Shown: one piece after another, positions 47,020 to 58,400 of the stretch | How positions within the stretch are numbered: the stretch's first letter is position 1 | Layout: the number at the start of each line of letters is the position of its first letter | Assembly: GCA_914767715.1 (NCBI GenBank) | Contig: OU612075.1 | Coordinates: 10,726,001 to 10,790,000 of the forward strand | Reading direction: 5' to 3' | Source of the DNA: Membranipora membranacea | Taxonomy: Eukaryota; Bryozoa; Gymnolaemata; Cheilostomatida; Membraniporidae | Length of the DNA: 64,000 nucleotides | The notes under the pieces: model-generated | Seen by the model: only the letters and a program-made list of their open reading frames with translations | Told to the model about the DNA's origin: nothing | Databases searched by the model: none | Position numbers and translations under genes: made by a program

Positions 47020-49041
47020 ATGGCTACAGCAGAAGGGGTCACAGAACCTGCGGTGACGGAGAATATAAAGATAACAGTAACCAGAGATACAGCCTGTGGA
47101 TTCTGTGGTCTGACATTATATGAGATACAGGAACCAAGAGCTCTACTCTGTGGTCACACTCAATGTACTGAGTGTATCCATGTCAACTATCAGAACAAAG
47201 AGATAGAGTGCAAAGTAGGTAGGGCTATTAGAGTCAATGCCTCCCAAATAAGTTCTGCGTTTGAATACTTTGGTGGTGCCAAGGCGCTTATTTTTTATTT
47301 GATATTGTCATCACTAGGCATACCAATATCCTTCACTTAGAGTAGATCTTGTTGCAGATGCATTGCACAGATTAAGTTTGGCAATAATGATCCTCTCACA
47401 ACAGCGTATTAAGTCTAAGCGAATAATATATTTATAGGGAAACCTTCAAAGATATAGACATCAGAGCACTACCCACAATTCCTGAGCACCTTGCACAGGA
47501 AGCGTTGGCCGATACAGAGTTGGGATTACCATCAGCAGGAAGAGAATGTAATCGATGTGAGGGGGAGAAAGACAAGGCTGTGGTCTGCTGTGCTGACTGT
47601 AAGAAAAGGTTCTGTCACCAACATGCTGAGGTAGGGACCCATCAACTGCAAGTCAGTATAGAAATATGCACGAATTTGTTTGTCTTGTGAAACTCATAAA
47701 TACAACTAAAATACCCGACACTCGTTGCTTAGTTGGGTAGCCTAATGGATAAGTTGAATTTTTGTATCGGAATGTGAATTTTCATCCTGGTTCTGGTTCT
47801 GAGTTTAAAATAATCACATACCTGAACAAAGTAATTATATAGTACCTTATAATTCGATGAGATGGTATTATGTATTTATTTATACAGGAGCACTTGTTCC
47901 ATGTCAGCGATCATGTACTTCTGCCGATAGAAGACAACCTGACTGAAGAAAGATACGAGGTAAAAAGATGTCAAACGCACAAAAAGTTTGCGCTTGATGA
48001 GATTTGCAGGCATTGCAAAGAGCAGTTTTGTAGCAGATGTGACATTAGGGGAAGATGTATTGCTTTAAACGCAGAGAGAGATGAAAGTGAGTTTGCTAAG
48101 CAAGGTTGATATGGAACTAGTAGAAGTTGATTGTTACCGGTCCTGTTTGATTGATCGATGATTAGTTTTGAGTAGACGCCAGGCCTGGTTATAGGCAAAA
48201 ATGAAGAGACACTAACGCCTTCACAGGTTCAGTTTTCTGTTTCTGGTAATAAAGTCCCGTGAAGAAATAAAAATCCTCAGAAACGACGCTGTACTTTGAG
48301 TTGTTACATGCTTTTCATTTTAGGCCAAGGTCATGAGGTTGTCCCACTTAAAGATGTGACCGAAGGAATGAGGGAGAAACTTTGAAAGCTGTCACAGAAT
48401 ATTTTCGACAAAATAAAAAGATGTAGAGACATTGAAAAGTCTGGCTGGAGGCGTCTAGCTGATCTCGAAGCTCATACCGAGAACATCTATCAGGAGATTG
48501 ATGAAATGGCTGAAAACATGGTGTGTTTTATTTTTACGCCTGATACGAGTCTTAGTGCTCAGACAGCTCCAATATGGGTTAGTGGCACAACATTATCAAC
48601 CACCCATTTCCACCGTGAAAATGGGTGGTTGATAATGTAATGCCACTACTTCCCATTGGAGCCTGAGAACTTAGACTAGTCTGAAATATAAAGATATTAC
48701 TTGGAAAGTTGTCATGTAATATCTTAAAAGACAATCCTGTCCATTAGTAAATAACTTAAGACTATCGATTTATGCAGTTCGGACAAACCTTGGCCTGTTG
48801 TCAATTAAACAATGAAAAAATCACAGATCTCAAAATTGTTTCTAAGTACAAAACAAATTAAATGATACCAAATTTTCATCATCGTTTTTTATTCTAAATG
48901 CAATTCGAGATGATTGTCAATGTCTATATGAAGGTTGCAAGAACAACTTTGAGTTTAAGGCTTTAAAAATCTTGAGTCGATGTGTGTCTAATTGCCATTA
49001 CCATTCCTTCAACCATTGGCAGATTCAGCGAATCAGAAGAG
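47020..49041 (+). pseudogene. T7: TRIM pseudogene cut in exon 5 by a retroelement
   Basis: Exons are 47020 to about 47214 (RING), 47438-47630 (B-box 1), 47888-48104 (B-box 2), 48324-48520 (CC1) and the first 19 nt of exon 5 (49023-49041). The end of exon 1 reads tgcaaagtaggtaggg in place of tgcaaagtctgcaggtaagg, so the last RING Cys is gone and neither possible donor keeps the frame into exon 2. T4 has the same change. In exon 4, CGA has become TGA at 48383-48385. Exon 5 stops inside IQRIRR and is replaced by retroelement sequence, and exons 6-7 are missing from the window. B-boxes 1 and 2 remain intact. Confidence 0.88.
48541..48686. repeat. Hairpin MITE in intron 4 of T7
   Basis: Same inverted-repeat element and position as in T2, T4 and T5. 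Confidence 0.8.
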
Positions 49042-49901
49042 ATGCCAAAGGTAAGACGGGAGATGGTAGTTGATGAGGTGTGCAAGATGGAAGAGGAACG
49101 CCGCCAAACACGAGCTGTAGGCCACGCCCAACAACGCAGGTGGACTTGTTGGGAGTCTGTTGAGCAGCGTCAGCTCAAACGGACAGAAAGTGGTCGATGG
49201 AGCCACAAAGGATCAGGTTTCTGATGGGTGCAGGTTATGATCAACTACCGACTCCGGCGAACCTGGTACGCTGAAATTTGACCGAGAACTCGAAATGCGC
49301 TGAGTGCTCGGCCAAGGGTACACTTCGACATATACTGTCGAATTGCCCGCAGAGCCTGGGAAGATACACGTATAGGCATAATCAAGTCCTGAAAGTGTTG
49401 TATAAATATGTCACGGAGAAGTGTGAATATGCTAATGCTGGTGGTGAAGCCTGTGAAAAGATTTTGCGCAAAAGGGGATCGATGAACAGCGGAGAATGGC
49501 AGGTGAGATGCGACCTCACAGAGCAGCTCAGCATGCAATACCATATTGTGATCACGAACCAAAGACCAGACTTAATTGTTTGGTCTGACAAAGAAAAAGC
49601 ACTAATACTGATGGAATTGATGGCGCCTTGGGCAGAAAATCTCTCAAATGCGCATTAGAGAAAACTGACAAGATACGAAGATCTGGTGACACAATGCCAA
49701 GACAAAGGTTGGAATTGCGAATTATTCGCAGTGGAAGTTGTCTGCCGTGGATTCATGGCTAGATCAGCTACCAAATCTCTGACTAGAGTTGGGCTTTCAG
49801 GAAGAGCACTCAAACAAGCCACAAAAAACATAGTACATGAGGCAGAAAGCGCATCTGCATGGATTTGGAAAAAGCACTGTGTGAAGACAAAAGCTAAGTA
49901 A
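49042..49901 (+). mobile_element. Non-LTR retroelement ORF2 C-terminal fragment
   Basis: Starting at the break in T7 exon 5, the + strand reads PKVRREMVVDEVCKMEEERR…QQRRWTCWESVEQRQLK. After frame changes near 49222 and 49275 it continues as KCAECSAKGTLRHILSNCP…YTYRHNQVLKVL, then RPDLIVWSDKEKALILMEL, and finally CRGFMARSATKSLTRVGLSG. I recognise this as the C-terminal region shared by a large group of invertebrate retroelement proteins. The polymerase core is absent. The spaced acidic residues (RPD…MEL) resemble a nuclease-like fold, which is inference. Stops and frameshifts show it is dead. Confidence 0.7.
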
Positions 49902-50081
49902 TCCTATTACTTGTAAGCTGGGGTATAACACACACTTTGTTTTGTGGAGTTGGCCAGCATTTAATTCCTTTTGTTATAATCCTTGTAAGGATTAGAGCTA
50001 GGGGATTAAGTGATGATTAGCAAACTGCTCATGGTAGAAGGCTAAGCAGGATTATGCCTTTAATACTCAAATTAAAGTAGT
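49902..50081. other. Short gap between the retroelement and the THAP gene
   Basis: AT-rich sequence with no frame or repeat that I can assign. It may hold the 3'UTR of the THAP gene and the end of its transposon. Confidence 0.3.
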
Positions 50082-52942
50082 TTAATCTAGCAGGGATTTC
50101 AAAGCTGATTTGAACTGTATTACATCTGGTTTGTTATTGAAGCCAGACTTAGACCTGATTTTGCTAAACAACGTCTCGATATGGTCTCGCCAAAGTTTGT
50201 AGGCCAGAATGTACTTCGAGTTCGGACACTTCTCAAACACGTACTTAGTAATTCCTATGAATGAGCGAGCAGCTGTCCGCAGTCCTATGATAAAAGTTTT
50301 TCTTTTGCTCTCTGTGAATAGTTTGTTATCCATGAGTTTGAGATTTTCTAGATATGTGAGTGATAGTTCTATATGCGCCTGAATGTTAATTAGATTGTTT
50401 CTGGTGATCGGACTCTTATATCCTTTTCCATACGGATTGTTGCAGTTCAGGATGTCAAAGATCTTATCCATCTGTAAAACATTAAAAGATAAGAAATGGC
50501 TATCATAATCTTAATCCAGGTTTGTGCAGTGGCTGTTTGCTAACATGCATGTCATATTCAAAACTCAAAGCTCAAGCTTAGGAAATTGTCTCTTTTTTGT
50601 GGAAAGAGTAGACAACTGTATTTTTGAGCAACTCTCAAAATTGTTGTTACAAACATGGAGAAGTCCCCCACAAAACCGTACACATTTCCCTTTTCAAGTC
50701 TTAAAAATGACATTGAGGTTTTAAACTGTATAAATATGCAACAATACTTTCTACAGGATTCGGTGGTTATGCTTAAGAAGCCTAGAAACAGAATTGAGTT
50801 ATGATTCTTATCTTACCTCCCAAATGAACTCGATTGTTGGGGCGGCCTCCTTGAATGAATTGTCAGTTGATTCGAGGTAATCAAGGGCATCTGCTACTGA
50901 GGATGAAAGCATCTGAGCAGCAAGTTTCACTTTCATTTTCATGTTTTTCCAGTTAAGATGTCGCTTCGTAAGCTTGTTAGCAAGTCGTACACCAGTTTCC
51001 TCCTGAATGTTCACCAGTTCTTCAACATACTTATAGTTAATTGTGCCAGAACTAGATTTGAACTGTCGGTACTTTCCAAACGCATTTCTGCCAAGTTTCA
51101 TCATTTGAACTGGATCGAGGGTAACATAAACATCATGATCCTGGCTTGGATGTTTGAAGCTAGTTTTAGATGGAATGTTAGCACCTAGTTTCTTCAGCGT
51201 GCTGAGGTTCGACTGGCAACCATCACAAGTAACATTGATAACAGTTATGTTCTCTTCTGCAGTTAGTTTCAAACATTCTTTGATCAGCTGGGATTGTAGA
51301 TCACTGTCTATTTTTTCCACAAAAAAGTAGCCGATCGGGAATCTGATGCCACCTAATATTGGTACCAACAGGAAAACGAGGGCCTCGCCAGCCGATTTGC
51401 TTGTATCACCAATTGTCACATGACTAAGAACTTTGGTATTTGAATTATCGACAACAAGCTTTTTTCGGATTGACATGCTGTCAACAACAAGACTGTACAA
51501 ATTGTCACCGTTCCGAACATTCACCGACTTTATGACATCTGACAGAAATCCTGGCCCGCAGTCTACTGTTTCTAACCAACGTCTAATAGTTCGAGATGTT
51601 GGTAGCCTGAAGTTTTCTCGCAAGTATTCATAAGCCTTTGGCGAGTAGTAATGCATTGTGATTGCGAATTCTTTAATTCTATCACTGAAGTCTTTCTTTG
51701 TTTTTCGGTGAATATTCTTCGCTTGATTCTCACCTAATTCCGAAAGACATCCATCTATGGAACTTAGTTTTGCTGATTGCAACTTGTTTTCCTGTTGCAG
51801 CACTTGCAGTAAATTTTGTTGAATATCCAGTTTCCTTTCTAGCCTGGTCACTTTCTTTTTTAAAGTGTTCACACGTTGCCTGAGTATTGGAATCCTGATG
51901 CTTGGTGATTGTATGGGCCGGCCGACAGGTCTACTCCATGGCCTGCTTGGCGTCGATGCTGTAGAGGGTGATTCACCGTGGCTAGTGATAGGCGACTCGG
52001 CATTTGGGTCAGGAGTCTCCTCAATGAGCTGTGATGCATCGGTTTCAACTTCTGGCTCTGCTGATGCGGTGCGAGTCAGGAGTCGGCGACGTTTTTCAGA
52101 TGGTGGCTGCAGGTGAGCTGGATAAGAATCAAATCTGTTAGGAATAATTCCACGCGTTAGCAATGGTCTTTCTTTCAGTCCTGGCGGTCGTCGATATGAG
52201 TCTATGGTGAAATGTTCACTGCACACAACAGTGTAACTCGAGGGCTGCCAGCGTTTTCTTTTTATAGCCTCGATCCATTTTTGACGGAGACTTGGGTTTG
52301 TTGGAAATCTGTGAAACGCTAGCTCAGGTCTTTTTGATGGATTGTTAGAACAATTGAAGACGCAGCAGTTGTTCCTACTTTTCCGCTCCTAAAAAAATAT
52401 ATGTAAACCATTTTTCATGTTCTATTTTCCCATACCACCTATTTAAAAATTGCCAATCCGTCATTATGCAAGCACTTCTTTCATGTAAATGTTATTACAT
52501 CATGATTTGAAAATGGATAAAATACAGGACCATAATAATTATGGTCATAATTACGATATCTATAAATATTCTATTCACAACCCTCTCCCCTCCATTTGAA
52601 TCAAATGTTTTATTATGATGAGCCTGTCAAAACAACAGAAGAATTCCTAATCATTAAAGTCATATTTTCTTCTGAGTGAAATGATATTGTGTTCCTCAGC
52701 ATTATCATAACAGATTTTTTATAAGGCTCCAGCCCATAAATTAAATATTATTTTTAGGTCGAACCCAGAGCTTGGTGCAAATGATAAAACTTTGAACAAT
52801 GATATGACTTGCGGTTTGAAGATTTCAATTCTCACTACATACTGCAAAATGCAACTGAAATTATACTAATAAATACCTCTGTAGTCCCTTCAACAGCTGA
52901 TTGAGGTTTAGAAGTCCCGCTAGTTGATGGAGCTGCCTCCAT
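50082..52942 (-). CDS. THAP-domain P-element-type transposase, 675 aa, apparently intact
   Basis: Three exons on the - strand: 52942-52877 (ATG, 22 codons), 52388-50817 and 50471-50082. All borders are GT-AG and phase 0, giving 2028 nt without a stop. Residues about 31-82 form a THAP zinc finger (C31-x3-C35, W60, C78-x2-H81-F82) with a following IIPNRF box. A coiled coil lies at about 192-231. The core has VVDSMS (D325), VTCDGCQSN (D411) and VTLDPVQMMK (about 447). The C-terminus has RDHIETLFSKIRSKSGFNN (E646), typical of P-element and THAP9 transposases, where the acidic residues serve DNA cutting and joining. The length is near that of the family. Terminal inverted repeats were not found, so it may be a mobile element or a stranded or domesticated gene. 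Confidence 0.88.
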
Positions 52943-53880
52943 CGTGTGCTGCAAAACTAAGACTGATAACTCAGACCTGACCGCCCTATACATGTAAATA
53001 TCATGAATTGCAAAAATTATATAATTTACCTGCCTGCAGGGTGGGGGGGGGGGGGGGAAATCGTAGTGAAATTATCTGGAAATTTTCGTTTATCTTACTG
53101 TGAATCTGTGATTTATTGATAGTTGAAATATGAATCTGAAAATAATGTTAATTGCAACTGCTAATGAAGAATTATCCACCTTCAAACAGCCTTTTCACAG
53201 GCTTCCTGTGGGTACACCACATAATCAAAAATAATTCACAGAAACTGTTATTGGGCATATAAAATAAACTCATTGGTTGTGTAATATTTAATTTAAGATA
53301 CAGGACTGGCCTAATATGGATGGCAAGAGCTATCAGAGGCACAAACTAATTATCGTTCATATTTTTGCATGTATGAAGGTATGTAAGGTGCAATATACCA
53401 GTTTTTGTATGCCATGTACACTGGCTGTTCTGTGTGACTTGTTTTGATTTTTAATACAGAAATACTTACATTAAGGCTGGTACTGAACAGATAAAATAAG
53501 CTGCCTTGGTGTGTAACATAAAAGTGAGAGAGACAGGACTATAAGTATGACTGGCAAGAACTATGAGCTAGTCTTGTGATTTCGATTTAAAATGACGTGT
53601 TCGCGGCTGATATTTTGGCTTATTTTAATGGGCGAATATGGAAAATTTTTACACTGACTGCAAGAGAGAATACCTGCAAGTGATATAGATGGTGTGACAT
53701 GCGAAATTTTCTGAGAAAAATGGCTTAAAGTGCTCCATAATCTCAATTTGTATGCCCAGTTCTAATATTTTCGATGATAAGTTATATGTTACAGACACTA
53801 GCCATGCACAACCAGATTGCGTTGCGCCATGGGGTTGCGCAATAATTAAGTAGGACGTTTTGAGCACTGCATTGTCCACT
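52943..53880. other. Region upstream of the THAP gene
   Basis: Probably the promoter and outer part of the THAP element. A run of 15 G lies at 53043-53057. Two similar stretches (acaggactggcc… near 53301 and acaggactataa… near 53532) suggest a loose direct repeat. No frame is recognisable. Confidence 0.35.
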
Positions 53881-54881
53881 CTAGAGTATATAATAACTCT
53901 ATGGTTTTATCTCATCGCTGCAAAGTCAAGCATAGAAGAGACATTCGAAGGGGCACACAAGGTGTTCTAGATTTGATTCGTTTGTCGATGTAATCACTCT
54001 TAACCACAATCTTGGCTTTACCTATAGCTGGATCGAAAGCTTAGCAAAATAATTGGAGCATCAGGCTATAGAAATTACTAAAAAAAACCAAACTACCTGA
54101 AATATGATGGACAGGTACAAAGCAGGCCGGATAGGAAATTGTTATGATAAAGTCACAATATCTATGGATTGGCACTTAATATGTTCCTACCTAATGCAAA
54201 TATCTGAGGTATTCGATGCCAATATGTATTGAGATTTTAATATGAAAAAACTACAAGCGGGATCCCCTACATTTTTATACCAATTAATATAGAATATTAA
54301 GTTTTGAGTCTTTCAATTAAAAACAGTCTTAACCGTTAATTTTTCCCATTCCTAGAGTTTTACAGCTTCACAAAACCAGATTTTTTTTAGTTATCAGTTC
54401 AAGAATGAAATTCCCTGAGTGGAAAACCAAATGAGCAAGGGATCTGAGCTAAGTGATACACAAAACTTGATACTCTAAATTTTAGTTCTGTCCCTGGGCT
54501 AACCACAAATAATGAAAAGTATCACTGACAGGTCCGGCGCAGGTGCAAGATATAGATACGGAAAACATTAAAAGTCATGAGTTTGGAGTTGTCGATAGAG
54601 TATTTCAGCTAAAACCTTTCAAAACCTATCAGTTATTGTTCATTGCTGAAATGACCAGAGGTGTCACTCCTAGGTTGTTCAGAGTTTGACAGAATAATTC
54701 ATCCTTTGAGTGATGGGTCTCGTATAGAATGTGCCCAATTATTACATTTGGAGAGCAAGGGTTTTCAGCGAAATGATAGCAAGAATTTTTGAAACATTGC
54801 CTCGCTCAATCTAATCGAAAGAAACGCAAGCATGAGTCATCACCATACTGAGATTTGATTCTATGTGATACTTTAACCTCA

Positions 54882-54944
54882 CTGCTATGAGATAAGCAGC
54901 ATGGTAAAACTATTGCATTGGTTAGAGCTCTTATCTTATCTTAC
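54882..54944 (+). promoter_or_regulatory. GATA-motif module upstream of T8
   Basis: ctgctatgagataagcagc, then after about 32 bp ttatcttatctta, matches the module before T4 in order and spacing. T8 has an open frame, so this copy is the better candidate for activity. Confidence 0.4.
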
Positions 54945-55282
54945 TTGTGACACAAAATTTTAGTATAGCATGACGTGTTCTGTCTCCCAAATGAACAGTT
55001 TCAGTTTTCCGGGTAGAGAAATCTTAGGTAAGTAATTCTTAATTTTCCTGTGGTTCTATATTTGATTAGAACACCTAACATGTTCCAAGTAGGTCAACAA
55101 TATGAATAATTGGAAGAGCTAATCTAGTATAGTAGATGCTAAGATAGCCATCTGAGGGTTCTCAGATGTAAAGGTTTAGTTGAAATTAGCAAGGAAGTGA
55201 GAGCTTGGAAGAGTGTGGAGGAATTATGTGGGCTTTCCTCATGTTATGACTGTATGGTGAGTACTAGATCTAATTTGATCTA

Positions 55283-55372
55283 CTTTGCCTGCATTTTGGT
55301 TTGGCTCCCCCTCCACTGGTCTTTCAGCGTGACCAGTGGACAAGGAACAACTCCAAATGCAGTTTAGTAAAT
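55283..55372. repeat. Hairpin MITE upstream of T8
   Basis: ttgcctgcatttt…ccctccactggtc and gaccagtggacaag…caaatgcag are inverted around a short loop. Same family as 3325 and 63714. Confidence 0.6.
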
Positions 55373-55456
55373 CAAACTTGGTTATGGTGAGGCTTTTAGC
55401 TAACACTAACAACTTTTAATTTTAGTTGCAGATTGTCGCATTGAAGTAAAGTAGTG

Positions 55457-58400
55457 ATGGAGAATATAAACATAGCAGTAACCAGAGATACAGCCTGTGG
55501 ATTCTGTGGTCTGACATTATATGAGATACAGGAACCAAGAGCTCTACCCTGTGGTCACACTCAATGTACTGAGTGTATTCATGTCAACTATCAGAATAAG
55601 GAGATTGAGTATAAGACTTGCAGGTAAGGCTATTACCCTTGTTGAACCCACAAACGTCGCAAACGTCAAAACGTCGCAATCTAGCGTTCCACTAGCGTCG
55701 CAATCCAAAAAATGTCGCAGACCCACAAACGTTGCAATCTTTTAAACGTCGCAATAGCTTGAACCCACTAACGTCGCAAATGTCGCAACTCAAAAAAAAT
55801 ACGAAGTTGTCTTCTCATTTGATGGAAATTTGGTGATGATGATATGTTGCGAGAAGTAGAAAGGAGCATACAAACTGCAAAACACGGTTGGGAATTGAAT
55901 AGCAACATTATATATTGTGCCATGCATAATTGTTGTGTATTTTTCAGGTTATTTGAATCATTTTTTCACTTTCTAGGGTTGTTTATTGTTACCTCAGAAT
56001 CCATTAACGATGTCATGAATGGGTGCTAATCAAGATTTAGCACAAGTAAGGCAATTATCTGCATACATGTCAAGCTTGAAATAATAATAATAAAACCTCA
56101 ACAGGATACCATAGGAACCATTAGCATACAATAGGATGCGATATTACACATTGCATTTCAATTGTATTTTCATCACTAGAATTATATGCAGTTTGTAATA
56201 TCAAATCCTGGGTTATGGACAAGAGACCTTGATAGTGGGTCAATGATAGTGCAGTTGAAAATTTAAAGAATTTGATATCGCTTTGTGATCCAGCGGCTTA
56301 TTGTAAATGGCCATGGTTATGTTGCATCTAGATGCCAGATCATGTGACATGTCATAGCAATAGAGGACAATTGCAACCAAGGGAGTGCAGATGTCACATC
56401 CACAGCAGCAAATAGGAGAATTGTCTATACCAACATCAGACACAATAACAACATCCAATATCTTTGCCAGCATCATCATCAGTACACTCAAACCTCGACT
56501 TGAGGACACGCAGTTACCAGCCAGTGCATCTCATCGGGAATCAAGGACACGCAATTAAATTCAAATCTAAATTCTATTCTTAATACCGGTGCCACCCACT
56601 CTTGCGGCTGATCAACCCTGGATCAACCCACTCTTGCGGCCGATCAACACTGGATCAACCCACTCTTGCGGCCGATTCAATCCTCTTTTTGTGGCAATTG
56701 AGAAGTGTGTTTTATTCTTGTTTTTTTGCTGGTGTGCGTCAGCAGTTTTTTAAGGTGTCTGGAACCATGCTATATGAGAGCATGGTTCACCAATGCAAGG
56801 GCCTCTTTGTTTGCAACTTCATTTAGAGACAGGTCAGTTTTTTCTGTTTACAGTTTACAGTTTTTATCATAATATTTTCATTTATTGTACATTAGTGATA
56901 TTTATAGGGAAATAGAACTTGCCTTATTATTTGATAATGGCACAGTATAACACTTGGTTGGATTATTTATATCATCAACTAATTTGAGCAATTGAGCATG
57001 CATGGCATCATTAGCTAGAAAGAATAACTTGTTGAAATAAGACATGCATTGTTAAGTTGAATTGCGTTTGATGTTAAACTTGATAAGAGTTAAAAGGCAT
57101 GCTCTTGAGTCAAGTGTTTGATCTCAAATCAAATGAGATCGCATGTAAATAAGTCAGTGTCACATAGTGAGAATCATCATACCGAGCTCGTGAGCACAGA
57201 TCTCAGTAGCGGAGAGTTAATGTGGTGACTCCATAACTCAGAATCGCACAGTTATATAATAAATGGGTTTCCCCAAAAAATTCAAGTCAAATTACAATTG
57301 GCCTCAATATACTTAGGTAATTCCATAGATATGCATTATGGGAACCGTTAACCTCTTAAATTTTATTGAATTTGTTATTGTATACTCTCTGAAAGAGAAG
57401 TCTTCAAAGTGCCACATCCTGCAAGACCATGGCAAACAGTGCCCTTTCTTGACAAGCATTGCTGGAAGGAGAGGGGAACCCCTCCGACAAAACTTGTCAA
57501 GACAGGGTAAGGGACCAAAAGCAGATGAAATTTTTTGAGATATCCTGATTTGCTTATTTAGTAATCAAATCAATTTAAACAATTTGCAGCTCAACTATGC
57601 CTGGGTACCCAAAGACTATTATCCTACCTCTAAAAATTCAACCGGCTTTTGCCTATCTAGCCAGCAAGGTAAGCAGTATCTATCTATTCTACCTATGCAT
57701 ACAGTGGGCTGCCTATACTATCTATTCAGTGGTATGGAGGAGGGTCAATGAATAAAATAATAAAGAGCTGAGAAGATCTGCTGTAGCCATAGCCTACTTA
57801 TTATCCATATTGATAAATAAATGGTCAGCCAGTGCCTATATCATAGATATATATTATGTATAAGATTAAACATTCTCATGGCACACAGCATTGTCTAGGA
57901 ATACAGGTTTTTGTTTTTATTGATCAAACAAAAATTAACTCAATAAACACGCTCAGGGCTCTCAGATGGTTGTTCATGTGCATATACTTTTATTGTCATT
58001 CTACATCATCTTTAGGAATGTTTTTCATGCAGTGACAGAACAAAAAAGAAAAAACTTAAGCGGAGAGAAAAAGAAAAAATACTCAAGTAATAAGAATTAA
58101 TAGGATATAAAGTGCTTTGATAGTTGTTGCTTAAAGTGGATCTGCATCTGTTTGTAATCAATGTTCATTAATGTTCAACCAGGGAGAATAGATGAACTTT
58201 CTACCATACCATTTTATTTCATAAGTAATATATAGTATTTGCTGTCCGTCTAGGTAGACGATGACTGCACCGAGGTGCGGCATAAGTGGGATGTAGAAAA
58301 CATGTTATGAGTCATTCTATTTTACTTTGTGAGGAAACACCTCCCAACAAAATGAAATTAAAAAATTACATGGTACATGGTATATAAAAAAAGTTTGACT

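Larger units (their letters stand above)
53881..55456. other. Upstream region of T8
   Basis: From about 53890 this resembles the region before T4 (about 21960-23200), so it is the T4/T8-type upstream region and not transposon. A splice acceptor-like ttgcag ends at 55432, just before the T8 start, and suggests a noncoding first exon further up. No other gene is seen. Confidence 0.5.

Noticed and set aside
55521-55745. Frame running from the T8 RING exon into the transposon
   Set aside because: It is out of frame with the RING and crosses the exon end and the transposon arm.
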